Below, piece by piece: positions 1 to 7,639 of a DNA stretch of 64,000 nt. The notes under the pieces are model-generated. The model did no database searches. It had not been told where the DNA came from and saw nothing but the letters and a program-made list of their open reading frames with translations. Both the position numbers and the translations under genes were made by a program. Numbering within the stretch: position 1 is the first letter of the stretch; every line of letters begins with the position of its first letter. Source of the stretch: Alteromonas macleodii (GTDB taxonomy: Bacteria > Pseudomonadota > Gammaproteobacteria > Enterobacterales > Alteromonadaceae); contig NZ_LR812090.1 of the NCBI RefSeq assembly GCF_903772925.1, positions 4,417,902 to 4,481,901 of the forward strand, written 5' to 3'.

Positions 1-1075
1 TATAAACTAACCGGGTACTGTTAGCACTAGCGTTTGTGCCTAACAACGTTATAAGGTCGTTCAGCATTGAATCGAGATCGAACTCTGTCACGTCAATTTC
101 CGACATACCCGACTCAATTTTAGAGAGATCTAATACGTCATTTATAACGGTAGCAAGAATAGATGCTGATGATTTCAAATCGCTGGCATACTGATGCTGT
201 TTATCTGAAAGTTGAGTATTTAAAAGTAGTGTTGCTAAGCCTTGAATTCCGTTTAGTGGCGTACGAATTTCATGACTCATTACCGCAAGAAAATCTGTTT
301 TCGCGCGATTTGCCTGCTGGGCTTGCGCGACATATTCCTCAATTTCACCAGACATGGCTTCAACATCGCGCGCTAAACTTCCTAGCTCATCATTTTGCGC
401 TAAGTCTATGTTGACCCTCTTATGGTCAACGGCGATGCGACTTGCCGCTGATTTGATTTTCTCAATGGGAGAGACAACGAACACCTGGGTTACCTTACCC
501 ATTAGTAAGCTGACGATAACTACAGCAAACAGCGTTACCAAAAAGGTTAGCCACGCTATAGTGAACAGCGAGGATTGCAAGGGTTCGGCGGGTTGTAGAA
601 CCGTAACCTTCCAGTTCCAAGGTGTGAATTCAGAACAAGCAAACAACACATCCATATCATTAACATTCGACTCGCCATAGGCTACGCGCCTGTTAGCTAT
701 TGTCGCCCTGTTAGCGTTTTCTGCATTCAGTACAACGTCACCTTCAGTAGTACTAAATATGACGGTACCTGTACTTTTATCGCTAATGGCAAAGTGCCGA
801 TCTGTTGCTTGCTGTAGCGACTTTAGCTCTTCAAAAACTTCTTTTTGATAAGCCTCGCGAAAAACGGGAACATTTTCTAGGCCTGATTCAATGAGCAGTT
901 CTCGTCTCTCATCAATGATCTCTAACACGTTTAATGTGAGAGTTTGAGTAAGAAGCTGATATTCCCTTTCGCGCACCGAGTCGTACGCTGTTAAATAAGC
1001 CCAATACCCAGTAAGTGCCATGCCAATTAACAAAATTGGAATGTAGATAACTAGCAGTTTTGATTTGATCCGCAT
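1..1075 (-). CDS. Sensor histidine kinase, N-terminal part (runs off window)
   Basis: The reading frame is open from the ATG at 1073-1075 to the window edge, giving about 358 residues. A first membrane segment (about residues 7-29), a periplasmic region of about 140 residues, a second membrane segment (about 172-193), a HAMP-like linker (to about 250) and the start of a HisKA domain with the phospho-acceptor His268 in SHEIRTPLNG are visible. The ATPase domain and any receiver domain lie outside the window. It starts 19 bp after the stop of a periplasmic binding-protein gene, so the binding protein may feed ligand information to the kinase (inference). The ligand is unknown. Confidence 0.88.
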   Translation of the reverse strand, partial: MRIKSKLLVIYIPILLIGMALTGYWAYLTAYDSVREREYQLLTQTLTLNVLEIIDERRELLIESGLENVPVFREAYQKEVFEELKSLQQATDRHFAISDKSTGTVIFSTTEGDVVLNAENANRATIANRRVAYGESNVNDMDVLFACSEFTPWNWKVTVLQPAEPLQSSLFTIAWLTFLVTLFAVVIVSLLMGKVTQVFVVSPIEKIKSAASRIAVDHKRVNIDLAQNDELGSLARDVEAMSGEIEEYVAQAQQANRAKTDFLAVMSHEIRTPLNGIQGLATLLLNTQLSDKQHQYASDLKSSASILATVINDVLDLSKIESGMSEIDVTEFDLDSMLNDLITLLGTNASANSTRLVY

Positions 1076-1094
1076 ACTAACTTCTAATTAGGCC

Positions 1095-2111
1095 TTATTG
1101 ATACACATGCTCTTTCGAGAGTTTTAAGTAACTTGATGGAATGGGCAATTGTAATTTAATTGCCGTAGTTACATTTACTGCAACAGTGTACGTGTCCATT
1201 TTGCCAACGGGAATGTCTCTCGCCGATTTTCTCTGAAGTATCAGTTTTGCTTTTCTTGCCGCTGATTTTCCAATACTAGCCGGTTCAGATACCACACCAA
1301 TAAGCGCGCCTTTTTTAACTGATGAAATACTTTCAGCGAATAAAGGGAGTAATCCCGTTTTCTCGTTAACCTTTTTAACTAACCCTTTGGCTTCTGCTAA
1401 GGGACCTGATGACAACCAATAACCGTCCAGTTCTGCGCTCTTTTGATCCAAGCTAGCCACAATACTATCCGTCATTTCAACAAGTCCGTCATCGCCTTCT
1501 AAATAAGGCGTACTGACTGCGACTAAGTTTATATTCTCATACTCACTGTCTAACGCTAGTAATTGGTTGACCAGGTTACTTGATGAGGGATAGGTAGAAT
1601 GCACTAAACCTATCGTAAATGGCGTTTCGGGATTTGATGCTCTAAGCACGCCGTCCAACATATCAAGCTTTACCTTAGCATCGAGTACGTGTGACTCGCC
1701 CGTCATATTACGTTTACTCACAGCGCCGATGGCAGGAACAATGCCTTCCTCAACGGGAGCGGAAACCACCATAAAGAGTTTTGGCGTTTCAAAAAATTCT
1801 TCAGCAGCATTTAGTGCACGAGTAGCTAAGGTAGCGACAGACACAATGAGATCAGGTTTGGACTCTTGCGCTAGTTCGTCAAGTATTTCTTTAGCGCGAA
1901 TCTCAGAGCCTTCAGCGTTATATGTAGTTATGTTGATATCGTGCTCGGGCATAATTCGAATGAGCTCTTTCTCAAATTCGCCTCGCGATTCAGCAACAAT
2001 AGGTACGGGGAGCGTTTCAATAATGACAAGGTCCAGTGCTTCTTTCGCATGTGCAGAGCTTAGGCTCGATGCGAGAAACGCAAGAGCAAAGAAAAACCAG
2101 ACCTTAAGCAT
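1095..2111 (-). CDS. Periplasmic binding protein of the ABC_sub_bind type
   Basis: The 338-residue product starts with a clear signal peptide (hydrophobic residues 5-17, then a SAHA cleavage site). The body resembles the ABC transporter substrate-binding family PF04392 (TrpX/YtrF-like proteins) through its alternating beta/alpha pattern. The start was placed at the ATG at 2111 because 14 upstream in-frame residues would precede the signal peptide. No permease or ATPase gene is adjacent; instead a sensor kinase follows 19 bp downstream on the same strand. This suggests that the protein is a ligand sensor for that kinase rather than a transporter part (inference). Confidence 0.75.
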   Translation of the reverse strand: MLKVWFFFALAFLASSLSSAHAKEALDLVIIETLPVPIVAESRGEFEKELIRIMPEHDINITTYNAEGSEIRAKEILDELAQESKPDLIVSVATLATRALNAAEEFFETPKLFMVVSAPVEEGIVPAIGAVSKRNMTGESHVLDAKVKLDMLDGVLRASNPETPFTIGLVHSTYPSSSNLVNQLLALDSEYENINLVAVSTPYLEGDDGLVEMTDSIVASLDQKSAELDGYWLSSGPLAEAKGLVKKVNEKTGLLPLFAESISSVKKGALIGVVSEPASIGKSAARKAKLILQRKSARDIPVGKMDTYTVAVNVTTAIKLQLPIPSSYLKLSKEHVYQ

Positions 2112-2191
2112 GACTGTAAACCTGCAACACCAAAATGAAAATACACATACCATTGTATATCATAAAGTTATTCTTGCGCATTGCATAGAAG

Positions 2192-2230
2192 AAGTTATGA
2201 CCAGATACGTAAAACTGGTCATAACTTTTT
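2192..2230. terminator. Bidirectional rho-independent terminator
   Basis: A perfect 13-bp stem (AAGTTATGACCAG pairing with CTGGTCATAACTT) with a 10-nt loop lies between the binding-protein gene and the yhbW-like gene, just after the latter's stop codon. The T-run is good on the plus strand and weaker on the minus strand, where yhbW is transcribed. Confidence 0.7.
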
Positions 2231-2235
2231 AGGTG

Positions 2236-3222
2236 CTAGGATGCGATGTCTGCGAACGCTTTAACGCTAAATAAGCGCGCTTCTATATCGTAAATTGGCA
2301 TAGACACAATAATCTCATCAATATCTGTTGCCTCGATAAATTCAGCGAGCTTGCTTCGCACGGTTTCTTTCGAGCCAACCAAGGCATATCTCAACACACT
2401 AGATAACATGGCCTCATCTGTCGCCGTGCAATATTCGTCAAAGTTAGGCATAGGTTTAGCAAAAGGCTTGTTAAGACCACGTCGCATGTTCATAAACTGC
2501 TGCTTCACCGACGTGAATAACAATTCTGCCTCTTCATCGGTTTCAGCAATAACCACCATTACACCTGCCATGGCCTTGGGTGCTGATAATTGGGACGAAG
2601 GTTTAAACATGTTGCGATACACATGAAGGGCATCAAATAGCGCATCGGGTGCGAAGTGGGAAGCAAATGAATAAGGCAGCCCCATTTTTGCCGCCACCTG
2701 GGCACTGTACAAGCTAGAACCAAGTAACCACAAGGGCACCTGTGTATTGGCACCAGGTACTGCAACAATTGGCTGCCCCTCTTTAGGTGTGCCCAGGTAA
2801 TGCTGAAGTTCCTGAATGTCTTCTGGGTAGCTATCTACATCGCTTTGTAAGTTTCGACGAAGCGCTCTTGCCGTTGCCATATCAGTTCCTGGCGCTCTGC
2901 CCAGCCCAAGCTCTATGCGATTGGGAAATAACTCAGCTAGCGTGCCAAATTGCTCAGCAATAACCAAAGGCGCATGATTAGGCAGCATTATGCCACCTGC
3001 ACCAATTTTGATGGTAGAGGTAGCATTAGCAATGTGCGTTAACACTACAGAGGTGGCAGAGCTGGCTACACCATGCATACCGTGGTGCTCCGCTAACCAC
3101 ACTCTTTCATAGCCACTGCGCTCCGCTTCCATAGCCATTAGCTTGGAGTTGTTTAGCGCGTCTTTAACGCTGTACCCTTCAGATATAGGCGCTAAATCGA
3201 GCAGTGAATAAGGAATAGCCAT
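2236..3222 (-). CDS. yhbW: Luciferase-like FMN-dependent monooxygenase, YhbW family
   Basis: The 328-residue protein belongs to the bacterial luciferase-like flavin monooxygenases (LLM class). It begins with the YhbW hallmark SLLDLAP and carries [26 protein letters not shown] and [10 protein letters not shown], all shared with E. coli YhbW from memory. The physiological substrate of this family is unknown. The ATG at 3222 is preferred over an in-frame TTG four codons upstream because GAGG sits just before it. The gene is the chromosomal neighbour on the far side of the Tn7-like insertion and was probably next to the glmS terminator before insertion. Confidence 0.9.
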   Translation of the reverse strand: MAIPYSLLDLAPISEGYSVKDALNNSKLMAMEAERSGYERVWLAEHHGMHGVASSATSVVLTHIANATSTIKIGAGGIMLPNHAPLVIAEQFGTLAELFPNRIELGLGRAPGTDMATARALRRNLQSDVDSYPEDIQELQHYLGTPKEGQPIVAVPGANTQVPLWLLGSSLYSAQVAAKMGLPYSFASHFAPDALFDALHVYRNMFKPSSQLSAPKAMAGVMVVIAETDEEAELLFTSVKQQFMNMRRGLNKPFAKPMPNFDEYCTATDEAMLSSVLRYALVGSKETVRSKLAEFIEATDIDEIIVSMPIYDIEARLFSVKAFADIAS

Positions 3223-3406
3223 GGTGCCTCGCAATGTTGAAACTGAGTGATAATTTATAAGTATGAACGTGCCGTCCGTTTTACAACGGTTGTTTTGATG
3301 GTTTAAGACGGCTGGGGAGGGTTTGTCGATGAAGTGACGTGAGTAAATAAGTGAATAGGCTTAATTCGTCGCTACTTTCTTTCAGCGAAAACCTCTGAGA
3401 AATAAA

Positions 3407-3437
3407 AAAGCCTGCGAGTTTGTTAATCGCAGGCTTT
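3407..3437 (-). terminator. Rho-independent terminator, probably the native glmS terminator
   Basis: An 11-bp perfect stem (AAAGCCTGCGA with TCGCAGGCTTT, loop of 9) is followed on the minus strand by a T-run. It lies 15 bp from the outer edge of the left-end target duplication. Removing the transposon would place it about 40 bp after the glmS stop codon, so it is read as the glmS terminator pushed 19.4 kb away. Confidence 0.8.
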
Positions 3438-3457
3438 GTTTTTAAGCACATTAAAGT

Positions 3458-3607
3458 TGTGGGAGAGGAATAAAGTTGCATACTTGATTGCTGTGCAGCC
3501 ATTGATTTTTGGCGGGTAAGACCGAGTCTAATAAAATAAAGTATCATACTAAATCTATCAAAAGTTGATTCCTTTACGACCAGGCTAGTAATAAAGATTC
3601 ATACCAA
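3458..3607 (+). repeat. Tn7-like left end with three TnsB-binding-type repeats
   Basis: The terminus TGTGGGA is followed by three copies of a repeat with consensus AATAAAGTNNCATACT at 3469-3485, 3535-3552 and 3588-3607, all pointing inward. Tn7 itself has three spaced TnsB sites at its left end. Binding by TnsB is inferred from this layout. Confidence 0.88.
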
Positions 3608-3727
3608 TTTATTGTAAACGTAGACTTGCGGAAGCCAAATACTGCTCTATTTCAATCAGTGACATACTATTCAAGCCGCTAAATTGTATGTTTACCAAAC
3701 AAGATTATCGTCTTGCTGAGGAATGGG

Positions 3728-4393
3728 TTAGGCTTTTATAGCTTCTAATTCTGCCTTTAAATTACCAACTAGCTCATTTGCTAGAGCTACAAATCCCTCT
3801 AACTTAGTCAGCTTTTCTTCTAGTGCAGCTTGAATGTCTTTCTCTTCATTTTCTTCCTCGTCGCTATCTAAAATGAATCTTACTACACGACAGTCTGCTC
3901 CTTCATTTGCACCGGCTTCTCGAGCTAATTTAACCCACGATTCGGATTCAGATGCCGTCTTTTCAGCCGCTGACCTCAACGCATATCTAATAAGTAACCG
4001 AGCTGAATAGTCCAGTCCGATGGCTAAATCAAGCCATTCTTTAGTAGCATCATCGACGTCAGCTATTGCAGCTTCTCTAAGAGCCGGTCGATAAAAATGA
4101 TACTCTTCTTGGTTAACACCGAGAGCAGATAATGTTCTCATTATGGGCTCAAGCTGGCCTAAAGGACGAGAATGTTCAGGTAGCGCTGCGCGATGCTCCC
4201 ACAAACTCAAAATTGCCTGCGAGCACTCTTCAATCGCCTCAGACTCGCCAGAACTCTTTTCCACATTGTCGATTAACTTAGCAATATGATGAGCCATCCA
4301 CGAAGACAAGATGTCATGGCTATCTACCTTTAGTTGGGTAACTAGACGCTTACCTAGTTCAACGACTGCTTCAGATCGATCTAGCGACACCAT
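3728..4393 (-). CDS. Uncharacterised protein paired with the Avs-like NTPase
   Basis: This 221-residue acidic protein is not recognised. It looks largely alpha-helical, has no signal peptide or membrane segment, and ends in a likely coiled coil (about residues 175-221, rich in E, K and L). Its ATG overlaps the end of the last Avs-like fragment by 23 nt and has GGAGA about 6 nt upstream, which points to translational coupling with the large NTPase gene. It is the last cargo gene before the left end. A role as accessory protein or regulator of the NTPase is only an inference from position. Confidence 0.75.
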   Translation of the reverse strand: MVSLDRSEAVVELGKRLVTQLKVDSHDILSSWMAHHIAKLIDNVEKSSGESEAIEECSQAILSLWEHRAALPEHSRPLGQLEPIMRTLSALGVNQEEYHFYRPALREAAIADVDDATKEWLDLAIGLDYSARLLIRYALRSAAEKTASESESWVKLAREAGANEGADCRVVRFILDSDEEENEEKDIQAALEEKLTKLEGFVALANELVGNLKAELEAIKA

Positions 4394-4679
4394 CTTTCTC
4401 CATCAAGTAAAAACGAACATATGGCTCAACGTATGACAAATAGTCCTCTTCTTTTTCCATATATTTAGGAACCGATCTGCGAACTGCCACACTTATTACC
4501 AAACAATCATCCGGATGATTATCGAGAAACTCGGTAATAAAATCCGAGTTACCACACAACCTTGTTCCCGGGACATTCTCTTCCTCTCGTCCGTACCCTT
4601 GTGGTTCTATCCAAGTTTCACTCCGAATTACACCATTTTTGCCTGTGCACCAAAAACGTCCATCAGTCGATGGAATCAA
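4371..4679 (-). pseudogene. Avs-like giant STAND protein, C-terminal fragment
   Basis: The frame holds 102 codons from a TTG and continues upstream without a stop to about 4710, where it takes over from the previous fragment. The join fits loss of one A in the run near 4700: the previous frame reads PMLRRK and this frame continues ITSQLGLIPSTDGRFW. Such a tail, with a tryptophan-rich strand followed by VISVAVRR, is what I recall at the C-terminus of very large NTPases of this kind. It therefore reads as the end of the same protein rather than a gene of its own. Its TGA overlaps the start of the 221-residue partner gene. Confidence 0.65.
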
Positions 4680-4681
4680 GC

Positions 4682-5377
4682 CTAATTGAGAAGTGATTTT
4701 CTCCGAAGCATAGGTCCAGGATACGTCAACTTAGTAGCCCAAGTGTCGAGCTCATCTAGCTTAGCACAAACATTATCATCCAATATCCAACCTCTTACGC
4801 TAAGTTTATCTATAGAGAAAATGTCTTGTCGGTTGGCACTAGGTAGAGCATAGGGATCAAGTACTGATGCAGTCTGTAATGCAGTAACAAGTGATATGGC
4901 ACCAGTACGAGAAACAAGAGCGCTGCATATAGTAGTAGTTTCACTATAACCATTATCGTAGTTAGTCCAATGGCCCCACAAGTTGGTCCAAGCATCGATT
5001 GTGACTAGCTTTTGGTCTAAATACTTGGAAGTGATAGCCCACTTCCAGGCCTGTTCCTTGCCTTTTGTTGAGACCGTCCAGTTTCTATCTATCAGGGGAT
5101 CGCGTCTATCGAATAACCACTTTCCATCTGTACGTGTCAGCTGATATTGCTCGAACCAATTCTGAAATTCGTTGGTCGTATCATCTGTGTTGCGTAGAAC
5201 CGTTCGTTCAGCTAATAAATCTGCTGCTACAATCATCATTGCATGAAAACATTGATAAGCTGTCAAGTCATCCGTTTTAGGCAGGCTTCCGTGCGAATGA
5301 GATGTCTCTCGATCACCAAATATATGATTTTGATATCGGGCATCTTCTTTATATCCACACTTTCCTTTCCACCTCAA
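4682..5377 (-). pseudogene. Avs-like giant STAND protein, third fragment
   Basis: This frame is the direct in-frame continuation of the 736-residue fragment after one TGA at 5429-5431: codons 5378-5428 are open and in the same frame, and no convincing start site with a ribosome binding site is seen. It holds HIFGDRETSHSHGSLP, FHAMMIVAADLLAE and GKWLFDRRDP, motifs I recall in the C-terminal part of large defence-type NTPases. A nonsense mutation in a once continuous gene is the simplest reading. The frame ends at TAG 4682-4684, after a probable 1-nt deletion near 4700. Confidence 0.65.
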
Positions 5378-5428
5378 ATGGTTACGTAATACTGATCTAG
5401 CTCTCCTCTCAACAGCATTTTGAGTAAC

Positions 5429-7639
5429 TCAAAATGCTCGGCCTAGGGGAGCAAGCCAATAGGGACCTATATCTATCCCAAAATAATACTTTTCGTCCTC
5501 AGTAAGAGCGTCTTCACAATCAATTTCTTCTTCTATATCGAGCTCAGGCCAACCTGAATAAGGTACCTCAGACAAAATGGGCTGATTAACGCTCGTAAAG
5601 TCAGATACTTCGGTATAATCAAGTTCTCCAGAAGTAGCTAAAGCTTGTAACCCTTGAGCCGCGAGATCACGAATGAGCACGTGATTTAGATTCACCATTC
5701 TATGTAAAAACGAAACTACCGACCGAAGTGCCGTCGAGTTTTCTATCCCTCCCCTAACTAGCCCAATAAGAAGCCATTGTCTTGCGTGCCATAGGTAGAA
5801 CTCCAAGTTTTGGTCAACAAAAGGAAATGCTTCTTCTGTGTCAGCCCAACTCGCTAATGCATCCAGAATTTCTGCCCAACCCAGTTCGACAGCAGCTCTA
5901 ACTGCATGTGCATGCTCCCATCGCTCTGATGCAACAGGCGACCCCAAACCTGACCATATGTATCCGGCAAGCGATGATATAAGAGAAATTGGAGGCTTAA
6001 GATCATCTAGCCACGGACCATCGCCGTCTTCCGGCTTAAGTAGCTCTTCAAGCAAGTCAAAACCAAAATTCAGTGCCTCATCAGCTTCACTGGGGCTAAG
6101 CGTTGCAGCAAGGGGATCTATCAGCTTAAAAAAGCCACTAGCCCCGAGTTTTTTTGTCTGAGACTCAAACCCTTCTATTGTTGCTAGAACAACATCGTCA
6201 TCAGAAACTAAGCCTTCATCACTTAGTCTCTCAAATGGAAGCAAAGCTCTCCAGCCCCGCCTTGAGATCATTTCAGGCTCTTTACGACAAACCTTAATAA
6301 CCGCGTACTCAAGCGCTTTTTTTAAGGACTGTTGTTTTAACGGCTTTGAAAGCAATTCGTCTAATAAAACTCGAACCATGAAAATATCGAAGTCCGGCCA
6401 AGTACAGATTGCCCGAACGAACTGCGACTCCTTTCCCACAGCTACACGCTTAAATGCTTCCCGAAAAAACGAACTGCAATAGTAAGCTGATCCGTAACTG
6501 TGTCCTAAATCATAAGCAGATCGAATCTTAATCGAACAGCCAAAATCCACGTCTTGAAAGATCTCATCCCAGTCAAGGGGTTGCTCCTTTTTCAAGGTAG
6601 TATGGGCTGCTTCCCTGGTGCTTGCGACGTCTTTAGATACACTCTCACTATCTCTAGCAACGAATCTTTCAAGTCCTGTAAAATCTAGCCCGGAGTTGTT
6701 ACTTAACTCTTTAAGTTCCTTGATCTCACTCCCTACTGGCGGGCTAAACTGCAAGTATCGATACGCAATTTGAGATGCCACTTGAACATTTACATGGTCA
6801 CTTTCGGCAATCATACGCTTTAAGTCCTGCAGTCTCTTCCATTGAGCATCTATCCCACACAAGGAAATAGGTGTATGAGCAGGAAGGAGGCCCTGATTGC
6901 AAAGTTGATAAATTACCAAAGGAAAAAGCCGGCCTGAATAACCAAACCGCCTATCTCGCCAACGACTCAAAACGGCCAAAGCAGATGAAGGACATAGGTT
7001 TGTCAAAGATTCGACTGTACTATCCCAATCAAAATGCTTATCGCGAGCTACATACTCATAAGTAAGCTCCGCAATGCGAGATAAACGATAGGCTGTTTTG
7101 GGACGAGGGTTACCGGGTTCTCCTGCGGCTTTGGCTAAATGAAGAAGTGCAGCCCATCGGTCGATATTTTCTTCCCCTATCCTACTCGCAATTTCAATTG
7201 CACGGTCAAAATAAATACTAGATTCATCAGGACTAACAGGGTATATCGCACGGGCTAGCTCAATATAGGATTCAGCTCGCGATTCGGCGTGTTCACGAAA
7301 ACTGTCTAAATGTTTATGTGCATCATTAGCAAAATCTATTGATAGTGACTCCCGTTCTCTTGTGCGAGCGGCTAATCGGCACAAACTGGTATAAGTTTTT
7401 GGCCATATTTCTGTTTCCCTCTCGTTGATCCAGTCTTTAATTCTTCTGAAAAGATTGTCTCCACCTTTATTAATTAGTAGGATTTTCAACCACTCAGTTG
7501 CAACAGTTTGTATCTGTGATGTGTCATGACTGTAAATTTCTGAGTGAGCTGATTTGCTATTCTCGAGTGCTTCCTCTAACGCTTTACTTAAGTCTTCAAG
7601 GGGGGGCCACAAGCAATTGCATAGGAGAGGTTTATCCAT
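5429..7639 (-). CDS. Avs-like protein, helical-repeat middle region (separate ORF or frameshifted)
   Basis: The 736-residue product is alpha-helical and leucine/alanine rich, resembling TPR or HEAT-type sensor repeats, with no signal or membrane segment. It overlaps the end of the 1011-residue NTPase ORF by 52 nt in the -1 frame. The two frames meet at a run of seven C (minus strand, about 7601-7607). There frame one reads CGPPLKT-stop and this frame reads WPPLEDLSKALEE, so one extra C or a -1 slip would fuse them to about 1740 residues. On the other hand, its ATG at 7637-7639 has AGGAGG at a 9-nt spacing, so independent translation is possible. Confidence 0.72.
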   Translation of the reverse strand: MDKPLLCNCLWPPLEDLSKALEEALENSKSAHSEIYSHDTSQIQTVATEWLKILLINKGGDNLFRRIKDWINERETEIWPKTYTSLCRLAARTRERESLSIDFANDAHKHLDSFREHAESRAESYIELARAIYPVSPDESSIYFDRAIEIASRIGEENIDRWAALLHLAKAAGEPGNPRPKTAYRLSRIAELTYEYVARDKHFDWDSTVESLTNLCPSSALAVLSRWRDRRFGYSGRLFPLVIYQLCNQGLLPAHTPISLCGIDAQWKRLQDLKRMIAESDHVNVQVASQIAYRYLQFSPPVGSEIKELKELSNNSGLDFTGLERFVARDSESVSKDVASTREAAHTTLKKEQPLDWDEIFQDVDFGCSIKIRSAYDLGHSYGSAYYCSSFFREAFKRVAVGKESQFVRAICTWPDFDIFMVRVLLDELLSKPLKQQSLKKALEYAVIKVCRKEPEMISRRGWRALLPFERLSDEGLVSDDDVVLATIEGFESQTKKLGASGFFKLIDPLAATLSPSEADEALNFGFDLLEELLKPEDGDGPWLDDLKPPISLISSLAGYIWSGLGSPVASERWEHAHAVRAAVELGWAEILDALASWADTEEAFPFVDQNLEFYLWHARQWLLIGLVRGGIENSTALRSVVSFLHRMVNLNHVLIRDLAAQGLQALATSGELDYTEVSDFTSVNQPILSEVPYSGWPELDIEEEIDCEDALTEDEKYYFGIDIGPYWLAPLGRAF

